Assembly (NCBI GenBank): GCA_023388385.1
Contig: JAEWGK010000278.1
Coordinates: forward strand, 1-6,927
Reading direction: 5' to 3'
DNA from: Actinomycetes bacterium
GTDB lineage: Bacteria; Actinomycetota; Actinomycetes; Mycobacteriales; Mycobacteriaceae
DNA length: 6,927 bases
Under the pieces are notes generated by a model. That model was given only the letters and a program-made list of their open reading frames with translations, was not told where the DNA came from and ran no database searches. Shown here one piece after another: positions 1-6,616 of this stretch (its first letter is position 1; every line of letters starts with the position of its first letter). The position numbers and the translations under genes were made by a program.

Positions 1-33
1 CCGCCACGTGCGCTCACCGCCCCGCCCATGGTT

Positions 34-39
34 TACCCT
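34..39 (+). promoter_or_regulatory. Candidate -10 box of metG (leaderless)
   Basis: TACCCT lies 7 nt before the ATG at 47. With a normal 6-7 nt gap from -10 to the transcription start, the mRNA would begin at or next to the start codon, so the transcript would be leaderless. No Shine-Dalgarno sequence precedes the ATG, which fits. No convincing -35 box is visible. The tatD promoter in this window has the same arrangement, which raises confidence in both. Confidence 0.55.
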
Positions 40-46
40 GAAGTCC

Positions 47-1885
47 ATGTCACGCATCCTCACCGCCGTCGCCTGGCCGTACGCCAACGGCCCCCGCCAC
101 ATCGGCCACGTCGCCGGTTTCGGCGTCCCGTCCGACGTCTTCGCCCGATACCAGCGAATGCGCGGCAATGAGGTGCTCATGGTCTCCGGCACGGACGAGC
201 ACGGCACGCCGCTGCTCGTCCAGGCGGAGAAGGAGGGCGTCGGCGTGCAGGAACTCGCGGACCGCTACAACCGGCAGATCGTGGAGGACCTCGCGGGCCT
301 CGGCCTGTCCTACGACCTGTTCACCCGCACCACCACCCGCAACCACTACGCGGTGGTGCAGGAGCTGTTCCGCGGTCTGCACGACAACGGCTACATGGTG
401 AAGCAGACGACGATGGGCGCCATCAGCCCGTCGACCGGCCGCACCCTGCCGGACCGCTACATCGAGGGCACGTGCCCCATCTGCGGGGCGCCGGGCGCCC
501 GCGGCGACCAGTGCGACAACTGCGGCAACCAGCTGGACCCGTCGGACCTCATCGACCCGGTGTCGAAGATCAACGGCGAGACCCCCGAGTTCGTCGAAAC
601 CGAGCACTTCCTGCTGGACCTGCCGGCCATCGCCGAGTCCCTGACGGAGTGGCTGAAGTCCCGCGAGGACTGGCGGCCGAACGTCCTGAAGTTCTCCCTC
701 AACATCCTGGAGGACATCCGCCCCCGCGCCATGACGCGCGACATCGACTGGGGCGTGCCCATCCCGCTGGATGGCTGGCAGGACAACAACGCGAAGAAGC
801 TGTACGTGTGGTTCGACGCCGTCGTCGGCTACCTGTCGGCCTCCATCGAATGGGCTCACCGCATCGGCGCGCCGGAGCGCTGGCGCGAGTGGTGGAACGC
901 GGATGACGCCCTGTCCTACTACTTCATGGGCAAGGACAACATCACGTTCCACTCCCAGATCTGGCCCGCGGAGCTGCTCGGCTACCAGGGCGAGGGCTCC
1001 CGCGGCGGCGAGGCCGGCGACCTCGGTCAGCTCAACCTGCCCACGGAGGTCGTCTCCTCCGAGTACCTGACGATGTCGGGCTCGAAGTTCAGCTCCTCGA
1101 AGGGCGTGGTCATCTACGTCAAGGACTTCCTCAAGGAGTTCGGCGCCGACCCGCTGCGCTACTTCATCGCCATGGCAGGCCCGGAGAACCAGGACACCGA
1201 CTTCACGTGGGACGAGTTCGTCCGCCGCGTCAACAACGAGCTGGCCAACGGCTGGGGTAACCTGGTCAACCGCACGGTCTCCATGGCCCACAAGAACTTC
1301 AAGGAGGTCCCGCAGCCGGGCGAGCTCGCCGACGCCGACCGTGAGCTGCTGGACCTCGCGGAGCGCACCTTCGACGAGGCCGGTGCGGCGCTCGGCGCCT
1401 CCCGCTTCCGCGCGGGCATCACCGCGGTCATGCACGTCGTCGGCGAGGCCAACGCGTACATCGCCGCGCAGGAGCCGTGGAAGCTGGCGAAGGACCCGGG
1501 GCAGCGCGAGCGCCTGGCCACCGTCCTGTGGACGGCGCTGCAGGTCGTCTCCGACTGCAACGTCATGCTGACCCCGTACCTGCCGTTCAGCGCCCAGAAG
1601 GTCCACGAGACCCTGGGCCGCGACGGCGAGTGGGCCGCGCAGCCGCGCATCGAGGAAGTCGCCGACGACATGCCGGTCAACCCCGTGGGCGTGGGTCTGC
1701 CCGCCGAGGGCCGCACCTACCCGGTCATCACCGGCGAGTACTCCAACCAGCAGGCCCGCTGGGGCCGCGTGGAGATGGTGCCCGGCACGCCGCTGGCGAA
1801 GCCGAAGCCGTTGTTCGCGAAGCTCGATCCCGAGCTCGCCCAGACCGGCCCCGAGTGGGCGCCGGTCCAGCCGAAGGAGGCGTAG
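47..1885 (+). CDS. metG: Methionyl-tRNA synthetase
   Basis: This enzyme charges tRNA-Met with methionine using ATP in the cytoplasm and is essential for protein synthesis. The 612-residue product is a class I synthetase. The HIGH motif is exact at residues 18-21, GTDEHG is at 48-53, and a four-cysteine zinc knuckle (C143, C146, C156, C159; CX2C-X9-CX2C) lies in the connective domain. YVWFDA and the YYFMGKDN stretch follow, and the KMSKS loop reads KFSSS at 347-351. An alpha-helical anticodon-binding domain follows. There is no C-terminal tRNA-binding (EMAP/Trbp111-like) domain, so it is shorter than the E. coli enzyme (about 677 aa). I chose ATG 47 because [15 protein letters not shown] begins at the usual family start and a -10 box sits 7 nt upstream; the in-frame ATG at 8 would add 13 unlike residues upstream of that box. 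The gene ends 45 bp from the convergent ATPase gene. In corynebacteria it is often called metS. Confidence 0.97.
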   Translation: MSRILTAVAWPYANGPRHIGHVAGFGVPSDVFARYQRMRGNEVLMVSGTDEHGTPLLVQAEKEGVGVQELADRYNRQIVEDLAGLGLSYDLFTRTTTRNHYAVVQELFRGLHDNGYMVKQTTMGAISPSTGRTLPDRYIEGTCPICGAPGARGDQCDNCGNQLDPSDLIDPVSKINGETPEFVETEHFLLDLPAIAESLTEWLKSREDWRPNVLKFSLNILEDIRPRAMTRDIDWGVPIPLDGWQDNNAKKLYVWFDAVVGYLSASIEWAHRIGAPERWREWWNADDALSYYFMGKDNITFHSQIWPAELLGYQGEGSRGGEAGDLGQLNLPTEVVSSEYLTMSGSKFSSSKGVVIYVKDFLKEFGADPLRYFIAMAGPENQDTDFTWDEFVRRVNNELANGWGNLVNRTVSMAHKNFKEVPQPGELADADRELLDLAERTFDEAGAALGASRFRAGITAVMHVVGEANAYIAAQEPWKLAKDPGQRERLATVLWTALQVVSDCNVMLTPYLPFSAQKVHETLGRDGEWAAQPRIEEVADDMPVNPVGVGLPAEGRTYPVITGEYSNQQARWGRVEMVPGTPLAKPKPLFAKLDPELAQTGPEWAPVQPKEA

Positions 1886-1894
1886 GGGCGCGGC

Positions 1895-1916
1895 GTCCGC
1901 GGACCCCGGCCCGGGG
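1895..1916. terminator. GC-rich dyads between convergent genes
   Basis: The 45-bp gap between the metG stop and the ATPase stop holds a perfect 10-bp palindrome GTCCGCGGAC (1895-1904) running straight into a CCCCG-GCC-CGGGG hairpin (1904-1916). An outer imperfect pairing joins GGGGCG-CGGCG near 1885-1895 with CGCCGCCCC at 1922-1930. There is no T-tract on either strand, so this is not a classical intrinsic terminator. It could act as a U-less, bidirectional stop for both genes; that function is inferred from position only. Confidence 0.35.
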
Positions 1917-1930
1917 CATCCCGCCGCCCC

Positions 1931-3361
1931 TCAGCGGCCGCCCCCGCCCGGCAGCGCGACCACTCGGTCGGCGCATGCCTCGATGAGCTCCTCGTCGTGG
2001 GTGATGACGATGACGACGACGCCGTCGTCCGCGAGCCTGCGCATGAGCGACCCGATGGCCAGCAGATGCTCGCGGCCGACGCCGGACGTCGGCTCGTCGA
2101 AGATGCAGATGCGCGGTCGGCGCGCCATCGCGGAGGCGATGACCAGCCGCTGGCGCTGCCCACCGGACAGGGACTGCGGGTGCCGGTCCTCCAGCCCCGC
2201 CAGATCCACCTCCGCGAGCAGTGCGGGGACGTCGACGTCGTCGAGGCCCAGTTGGACCTCGTGCTCGACGGACTCGGTGAACAGCTGGCGGGCGACGTCC
2301 TGCATGACGATGTAGGCGATGTCCCGTCGCCTCTCCGGCTTCAGGCGTTCCCCGTCGAGGGTGACGGCGGAGTCGCGGCCCTCCTTCTCCAGCCCGCAGA
2401 CAACGCGGGCCAGCGTTGTCTTGCCGGCCCCGTTCGGGCCGGTCAGCGCCGTGATCCGGCCTGCGGGGAAGTCCATGCGGCCGATGTCCAGCACCGTGGT
2501 GCCCCGGCCGTAGCCGAACCGCAGTCCCTCGACGCGCAGGCCCGGGGCGTCGCACGCCCACGGGTCCGGCTCGCGCGCGGGGGTGGGCGTCAGGCGGCGC
2601 AGGCCCAAGTCGCGGCGGGCGGCGTCGTCAAGCGAGAAGAACTCCTCCCCGCCGAAGCGCGCCGCGATCCTCCCGTCGCGCAGGTACAGCACCTGGTCGA
2701 CGAGCCCGTGGAGGTAGTGCAGGCGGTGCTCGGCGACGACCATCGTCACCCCGCGTCCCCGCAGATCCGAGATGAGCGCGCGCAGGTCCGCGACGGCGCC
2801 GGGGGAGAGGTTCGACGACGGCTCGTCGAACAGCAGCACGCGCGGTTCGGCGGCCATCGCGGCCGCCGTTGCCACGCGCTGCACCTCGCCGCCGGACAGG
2901 CGCATGATGTCGCGGTCCAGCAGGTGCGCGACGTCGGTGACGGCCGCGGCCTCGTCGACCCGGTCCAGGATCTCCGCCCGCGGCAGGCCGAGGTTCTCCA
3001 GCCCGAAGGCGATTTCGTCGATGACACGGGCGTTGAAGAACCCGGTGCGAGGGTTCTGGAAGACGGTTGCGGTGGTGCGGCCTGCGTCGTGCAGCGGAGT
3101 GTTGGGCACGTCGACGCCGGCGACGTGCACCGCCCCGTCGAACTCTCCGCCGTGGAACCCGGGGACGAGGCCGTTGAGCAGCCGCAGTGCCGTCGACTTG
3201 CCGGAGCCCGACGGGCCGCACATCAGGGTGAGGGTGCCGGGTGCGGCCTCGAACGACAGATCGTCGAGGCCGTGCTCCGTCGGCGAGCCCTCGGGGCCGG
3301 TGAGGTAGCGGAAGCGAACGTCGCGGACGGAGATGGCGGGCGGGACGGGGTTTCCGGTCAT
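1931..3361 (-). CDS. ECF transporter ATPase, two ABC domains fused
   Basis: This 476-residue cytoplasmic protein carries both nucleotide-binding domains of an energy-coupling-factor importer and powers uptake through the T component encoded just upstream. Domain 1 has Walker A GPSGSGKST (49-57), Q-loop Q102, signature LSGGE (155-159), Walker B VLLFDE (175-180) and switch His212. Domain 2 has GPNGAGKTT (308-316), Q354, LSGGQ (398-402), ICIFDE (418-423) and His455. Catalytic Glu180 and Glu423 are both present, so both sites look able to hydrolyse ATP. A linker around 240-275 joins the halves. The D-loops are atypical: SNLS and SGVG in place of the usual S-x-L-D. The ATG at 3361 overlaps the T gene stop (ATGA) and has only a weak ribosome site, pointing to translational coupling. 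Many ECF systems use two separate ATPase genes; a fused form is also common with this S-component family. The substrate is not revealed. Confidence 0.93.
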   Translation of the reverse strand: MTGNPVPPAISVRDVRFRYLTGPEGSPTEHGLDDLSFEAAPGTLTLMCGPSGSGKSTALRLLNGLVPGFHGGEFDGAVHVAGVDVPNTPLHDAGRTTATVFQNPRTGFFNARVIDEIAFGLENLGLPRAEILDRVDEAAAVTDVAHLLDRDIMRLSGGEVQRVATAAAMAAEPRVLLFDEPSSNLSPGAVADLRALISDLRGRGVTMVVAEHRLHYLHGLVDQVLYLRDGRIAARFGGEEFFSLDDAARRDLGLRRLTPTPAREPDPWACDAPGLRVEGLRFGYGRGTTVLDIGRMDFPAGRITALTGPNGAGKTTLARVVCGLEKEGRDSAVTLDGERLKPERRRDIAYIVMQDVARQLFTESVEHEVQLGLDDVDVPALLAEVDLAGLEDRHPQSLSGGQRQRLVIASAMARRPRICIFDEPTSGVGREHLLAIGSLMRRLADDGVVVIVITHDEELIEACADRVVALPGGGGR

Positions 3362-4140
3362 GACAGCACCGCCAGGAGGACCATCGCGGCGAGCAGGGCC
3401 AGGAGCAGGGCGTCCATCGCCCGGAACCGCAGTTCGGTGATGGTGGTCTGCCGGGAGTCGGTGCCGAGGCCGCGGATGATGGCGGCGGCCGCGAGGTCGT
3501 CGCCGGCGCGGACCACCGTGGACAGGAGGGGAATGAGCACGAGTTCGCCGTAGCGCAGGGGGCGGGTCATCATGCCGAGGACGCCGGGGCGGATCCCGCG
3601 CAGCGACATCGCCTCCGTGATGGCGCGGGCCTCGCGCATGATGACGGGCAGCATCCGCAGAACGACGGCGATGGGGATGAGCAGCTGCGTCGGGCAGCGC
3701 AGGGCGCGCAGGGCGGCCATGAGTTCGGCCGGCCGGATGGCCCAGATCGCCCACAGTCCGAGGCTGACCGTGGCGGTGAAGCGGGCGAACCACAGGCAGG
3801 CGACGCTGAGGAGGGCCCAGCCCGTTCCCTCCGCCATCTGGGGGATGAGGATGGCCGCGGCACCGAAGAGCGCTAGGGGGACCGCGGTCCAGGCGATGCG
3901 CCGAGGCCGTCCGGCGATGGCGTGGAGCAGGCAGGCGACGGTGCCGACGGCCATGCAGACCCAGGCGGGGAAGTTCCCCATCGCGATTGCGTTGCCGGCG
4001 AGGAGCATCAGCAGCACGCTGCGCGGGTCGGGGTGGCGGGAGTCGGCGAGCGTGGCGACGTCGGCGGCCCGCGCGGGGGCGGCGGAAGTCGGCGCGGGTG
4101 CCGTCGCCGAGGCCGTGGTCGCGGGGCGGGCGGGACTCAC
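3358..4140 (-). CDS. ECF transporter transmembrane (T) component
   Basis: This 260-residue membrane protein is the EcfT/CbiQ-type scaffold that links the S component to the ATPases. Hydrophobic segments run from about residue 41 to the C-terminus. Two arginine-glycine coupling motifs typical of the family are visible: AMSLRG with Arg181-Gly182, and AAIIRG with Arg223-Gly224; in known EcfT proteins such motifs dock onto the ATPases. The start is the GTG at 4140, which overlaps the stop of the upstream S gene (GTGA). Longer open reading upstream of this GTG overlaps the S gene in another frame and is not coding. The first 35-40 residues are rich in Ala, Pro and Thr and look disordered; they are not part of the usual fold. 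A start further in cannot be excluded, but none has an obvious ribosome site. Family assignment is from motifs and context; the substrate is unknown. Confidence 0.88.
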   Translation of the reverse strand: MSPARPATTASATAPAPTSAAPARAADVATLADSRHPDPRSVLLMLLAGNAIAMGNFPAWVCMAVGTVACLLHAIAGRPRRIAWTAVPLALFGAAAILIPQMAEGTGWALLSVACLWFARFTATVSLGLWAIWAIRPAELMAALRALRCPTQLLIPIAVVLRMLPVIMREARAITEAMSLRGIRPGVLGMMTRPLRYGELVLIPLLSTVVRAGDDLAAAAIIRGLGTDSRQTTITELRFRAMDALLLALLAAMVLLAVLS

Positions 4141-4742
4141 GCGAGCCCCGCCCGGCTGAAGTGGCGGCGGTTGACGCGCACGCCCAGCAGGCCGCCGAGG
4201 TAGCCCAGGATGAACAGGCAGAACGTCCAGACGATGAGCAGCCAGGGCTGGAACAGGTCGCGCATGGCGTCGGTGTACTCCTGGCCCATCTGCGTCGCGA
4301 TGTCGGAGTAGTAGGCATCGGCGTTGTAGAAGATCGGCAGCAGCGGCGCAATGAACACCAGCGTGAAGATGGCGTAGGCGACCGGGATGCGCTTTGCCAG
4401 CGTGGTCCGAGGTCCGCGGGCGATGATGACGTCGCCGGCGAGGCCGAGGATCGCCGCGCCCGGGATGACGCCCCAGTAGTGGCCGGTGAGGGTCAGCAGA
4501 ATGCCGACGACCACGCCCATGATCGTCAGGGCTCCGATCTTCGGGGTGCGCGCCAGGTAGAGCGCGACGACGATCCCGTTGAGCAGAATGCCTACGGCCC
4601 AGCCGACGAACATGAAGATCGGCGCGATGAGGCCGAGCATGCCCGTCATCCACATGATGACGAAGTAGAGGGCGGTGAAGACGCCCACGTCGATGAGGTT
4701 GCGGGTGGTCAGCTTCGGGTTGGTGGCGGCCGGTGCGGGCAT
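4137..4742 (-). CDS. Putative ECF S component, Trep_Strep/MptD family (copy 1)
   Basis: This 201-residue integral membrane protein is probably the substrate-binding subunit of the ECF importer. About six hydrophobic helices are visible (roughly residues 15-36, 36-57, 62-84, 86-107, 118-138 and 167-190), with a charged C-terminus containing RRHFSR. The opening LTTRNLIDVGVFTALYF, a conserved polar loop with NADAYY and MRDLFQPW (about 140-167), and the LGYLGGLLG stretch match the Trep_Strep/MptD group as I recall it. I chose ATG 4742 because AGGAGGAG (4745-4752 on the complement) precedes it closely; the open frame upstream to 4805 does not resemble the paralog. The gene aligns without gaps over 192 residues with the next upstream gene, about 63% identical. 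It overlaps the T gene by GTGA. The ligand is unknown in this sequence; S components of other families carry vitamins, metals or heme. Confidence 0.87.
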   Translation of the reverse strand: MPAPAATNPKLTTRNLIDVGVFTALYFVIMWMTGMLGLIAPIFMFVGWAVGILLNGIVVALYLARTPKIGALTIMGVVVGILLTLTGHYWGVIPGAAILGLAGDVIIARGPRTTLAKRIPVAYAIFTLVFIAPLLPIFYNADAYYSDIATQMGQEYTDAMRDLFQPWLLIVWTFCLFILGYLGGLLGVRVNRRHFSRAGLA

Positions 4743-4881
4743 GGCTCCTCCTGAATGAGACGAAGATAAAATGTTTACACAGCACAGCCTAATGCTGAAT
4801 GACAATCACGTTTTGTGTCGTCCGTCACCGGCGTTCCCGTTCGGGGCCCGCCATGCAGCGGCCGCCCCGCCTCCGCCCGCA
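4743..4881 (-). promoter_or_regulatory. AT-rich leader between the two S genes
   Basis: This 139-bp gap separates two otherwise tightly packed operon genes. The part next to the downstream gene (about 4755-4816) is strikingly A+T-rich against its surroundings, which suggests an internal promoter. On the minus strand TTGTCA (near 4804-4799) could be a -35, but no -10 at ideal spacing stands out; TAGGCT and TTATCT are weak options. CTGAATGA occurs twice (4751-4758 and 4795-4802). TTTACACAGCACAGCCTAA at 4774-4792 matches 11 of 19 positions of the DtxR consensus, too few to call a site. AGGAGGAG at 4752-4745 is the strong ribosome site of the downstream gene. Confidence 0.4.
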
Positions 4882-5475
4882 TTACGCCAGGCCGGAGCGG
4901 CTGAAGTGCCGGCGCAGGGTGCGCACGCCCAGCAGGCCGCCGAGGTAGCCGAGCACGAGCAGGAACCCCGCCCAGGCGGCGGGAACCCACGGCTGGAACA
5001 GGTCGCGCATGTCGTCGGCGTACTCCGGGCCCATCTGGGCAGAGATGTCCGCGTAGTACGCGTCGGCGTTGAGGAAGATCGGAAGGAGCGGGACGACGAG
5101 GACGAGGCTGAAGATCGCGTAGGCGGCCGGGATGCGCTTGGCGAGGGTGCCGCGCGGGCCGCGGGTGATGACCAGATCGGCGAGCAGACCGAGGATCGCG
5201 GGCAGGGGGACCGCTGCCCAGTGGTAGCCGGAGAGCGCCATTATGGCGCCGAATGCGAGGCCAAGGAGGGCCAGTGCACCGAGCTTTGGTACGCGGGAGA
5301 CGAACAGCGCGATCACGATCCCATTGAGGGGAATGCTGACGATCCAGCCGACGATGAGGAAGATCGGTGCCGCGGCGCTGATAATGCCCGTGACCGTGAT
5401 GACGGCGAAGTACAGGGCGGCGAAGACGCCGATGTCGATGAGGTTTCGGGTGGTTAGTTTGCCTGAGTCGGTCAC
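4882..5475 (-). CDS. Putative ECF S component, Trep_Strep/MptD family (copy 2)
   Basis: This 197-residue, six-helix membrane protein is the first gene of the minus-strand operon and a paralog of the next gene. The two align from KLTTRNLID to the C-terminal GLA with no gaps. Identity is about 54% over the first 99 aligned residues and about 73% over the last 93, where the NADAYY to MRDLFQPW loop and the LGYLGGLLGVR helix lie. The first helix contains ALYFA, an AxxxA pattern like that used by S components to pack against EcfT; the paralog has ALYFV. The start is GTG at 5475, with AAGGAG (complement of 5481-5486) 5 nt upstream; the open frame continues further upstream but without a better site. 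The stop is TAA. It may bind a different ligand from its paralog while sharing the same T-ATPase module; this is inference. Confidence 0.87.
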   Translation of the reverse strand: MTDSGKLTTRNLIDIGVFAALYFAVITVTGIISAAAPIFLIVGWIVSIPLNGIVIALFVSRVPKLGALALLGLAFGAIMALSGYHWAAVPLPAILGLLADLVITRGPRGTLAKRIPAAYAIFSLVLVVPLLPIFLNADAYYADISAQMGPEYADDMRDLFQPWVPAAWAGFLLVLGYLGGLLGVRTLRRHFSRSGLA

Positions 5476-5488
5476 GTGGTCTCCTTGC

Positions 5489-5526
5489 CAAGGTTAGAGG
5501 GACATAGTTCGCCGTGCCAATCCTAA
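5489..5526. promoter_or_regulatory. Possible DtxR-like half-sites (weak)
   Basis: On the plus strand CAAGGTTAG begins at 5489 and CCTAA ends at 5526. These resemble the outer parts of the iron-regulator DtxR box TTAGGTTAGCCTAACCTAA, but the best 19-base windows (5489-5507 plus strand, and 5526-5508 minus strand) each match only 11 of 19 positions. They cover the presumed operon promoter, where a repressor would be expected to bind. Functional corynebacterial sites usually match better, so this is a lead rather than a call. Confidence 0.18.
5491..5520 (-). promoter_or_regulatory. Candidate promoter of the ECF operon
   Basis: Reading the minus strand, TTGGCA (5520-5515) is followed after 18 nt by TAACCT (5496-5491). 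An alternative -10 is TATGTC (5506-5501), which leaves a more comfortable leader of about 20 nt before the GTG start; with TAACCT the transcript would begin inside the ribosome site. One of these is probably the operon promoter, but the sequence does not decide which. Confidence 0.35.
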
Positions 5527-5668
5527 GCATGGCTTCCTTTCATTCATACGCGTTCGGCGTCACGCTGCCCCCCGCCGCGCGGCAGGAGGGGTCCACGGCG
5601 TGCCCCGTCGCGAATCCCCTCCGGCTCCACCCCATCGGCCCGCCGCCGGCACAGTCCCGCCCGGCCCC

Positions 5669-5674
5669 TACACT
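5669..5674 (+). promoter_or_regulatory. Candidate -10 box of tatD (leaderless)
   Basis: TACACT is followed by exactly 7 nt and then the ATG at 5682, the same geometry as at metG. A weak -35 candidate, CCGGCA (5646-5651), lies 17 nt upstream. There is no Shine-Dalgarno sequence. The expected transcript starts at or beside the first base of the start codon. The remaining divergent intergenic stretch (about 5527-5645) holds only GC-rich partial dyads, such as GGAGGGG (5585-5591) with CCCCTCC (5616-5622), and no recognisable gene. Confidence 0.6.
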
Positions 5675-5681
5675 CGGGCGC

Positions 5682-6548
5682 ATGGGCACGAAGAAGAGGA
5701 AGATCGCCGAGCCGGCGCCGTTCACCACGCCGCTGTTCGACGCGCACACGCACCTCGCCTCCTGCGGGGCCCGCGACGCGGAGTCCATCGCCGCGCTCAT
5801 GGACCGCGCGGCTGCCGCCGGCGTCGTCGGCGTCTGCACCATCGGCGATGGCATGCCCGAGACTGAGCTCGCCGTCGCCGCCGCCCATCTGCACCCGCGC
5901 GTGTGGGCCGCCGCCGCGATCCATCCCACCCGCGCAAACGAGCTTGACGACGCCGCCCGCGCCCGCCTGGCCGAGCTGGCCCGTGACGACCGCGTCGTCG
6001 CCATCGGGGAGACGGGCCTGGACTGGTACTGGGTCGGCCAGATGGAGGGGTGCGCCGAGCCGGACGCCCAGGAGGAGGCGCTGCGGTGGCATATGGAGCT
6101 GGCGGGGGACGTCGGCAAGCCCCTGATGATCCACAACCGCGACGCGGACGCCGACCTCATGCGCGTCCTGGCGGATTTCGACGGCACCGTCATCCTGCAC
6201 TGCTTCAGCTCGCCCATCGACGTCGCCCGGGAGGCCATCAACCGCGGTTACGTGCTGAGCTTCACCGGCAACGTCACCTTCAAGCGCAACGACGAGCTGC
6301 GGCAGGCCGTCGCCGAGGCTGACGCGGACAAGCTGCTGGTGGAGACCGACGCGCCGTACATGACCGCCGAGCCGTTCCGCGGCGCCCGTAACGAGTCGCA
6401 GTTCATCGGGCATCAGGCCCGCTGCATGGCGGAGGCCCGCGGCATCGGCGCCGATGAGATGGCGGAGCAGCTCACCGCCAACGCCCGCCGCATCTACGGG
6501 CTGCCGGAGATTCCGCCGGTGCCGCGCCCGGAGCCCGCCGGGGCGTGA
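5682..6548 (+). CDS. tatD: TatD family metal-dependent hydrolase
   Basis: This 288-residue cytoplasmic TIM-barrel enzyme belongs to the TatD/YcfH group, whose studied members are divalent-metal DNases. All the metal ligands are visible in order: HxH at His22 and His24 (FDAHTHL), Glu110 in IGETGLDW, His151 in MIHNRD, His173 in ILHCFSS, and Asp223 in VETDAPY. Length is a little above the usual 255-270 because of a short basic N-terminus (MGTKKRKIAEPAP) and the C-terminal tail. The start at 5682 is set by the leaderless promoter 7 nt upstream and by where similarity should begin; the longer open frame to 5514 reads as non-coding. The gene is followed 225 bp later by an rpf-type gene, a neighbourhood I recall from corynebacteria. 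Despite the name it has no demonstrated role in Tat export; a function in DNA repair or degradation is inferred from the family. Confidence 0.95.
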   Translation: MGTKKRKIAEPAPFTTPLFDAHTHLASCGARDAESIAALMDRAAAAGVVGVCTIGDGMPETELAVAAAHLHPRVWAAAAIHPTRANELDDAARARLAELARDDRVVAIGETGLDWYWVGQMEGCAEPDAQEEALRWHMELAGDVGKPLMIHNRDADADLMRVLADFDGTVILHCFSSPIDVAREAINRGYVLSFTGNVTFKRNDELRQAVAEADADKLLVETDAPYMTAEPFRGARNESQFIGHQARCMAEARGIGADEMAEQLTANARRIYGLPEIPPVPRPEPAGA

Positions 6549-6573
6549 CGGCTGGGGCGTGACGGCTGGGGCG
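6541..6573 (+). repeat. 14-bp tandem repeat over the tatD stop
   Basis: The unit GGGCGTGACGGCTG occurs exactly twice (6541-6554 and 6555-6568) and begins a third time with GGGCG (6569-6573). The first copy contains the tatD stop codon. The unit is not a multiple of three, and the second copy lies outside the gene. It looks like a recent slippage duplication and may vary in copy number among strains. Confidence 0.85.
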
Positions 6574-6616
6574 CATGACACGCGTGTGTAGTGGTGGGTG
6601 CCTGCCAGTGTGACCT

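Noticed and set aside
50..1606. Long minus-strand open frame (518 codons) opposite metG
   Set aside because: High-GC antisense shadow: Arg/Val/Gly-rich low-information translation, and the plus strand is a clear MetRS.
1997..3553. Long plus-strand open frame opposite the ATPase gene
   Set aside because: Composition typical of an antisense frame in GC-rich DNA, with no recognisable motif; the minus strand has every ABC motif.
1931..4742. Assignment of the importer to a named vitamin or cobalt
   Set aside because: The S proteins do not resemble BioY, ThiT, RibU or CbiM in any motif I can see, so naming a substrate would be a guess.
4743..4805. N-terminal extension of the second S protein to 4805
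   Set aside because: The paralog lacks it, it crosses an AT-rich leader, and a strong ribosome site precedes ATG 4742.
4743..4881. Riboswitch upstream of the second S gene
   Set aside because: No TPP, cobalamin, FMN or other vitamin riboswitch core could be recognised, and the leader is short.
3987..5457. Plus-strand open frames opposite the T and S genes
   Set aside because: The translations are rich in Asp, Arg, Gly and His and are mirror images of membrane-protein codons; no ribosome sites or motifs.
5514..5681. N-terminal extension of tatD to an ATG at 5514
   Set aside because: The added 56 residues look non-coding, run through the operon promoter region, and are incompatible with the leaderless promoter at 5669.
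5544..6581. Minus-strand open frame opposite tatD
   Set aside because: Antisense shadow of a gene with all TatD metal ligands.
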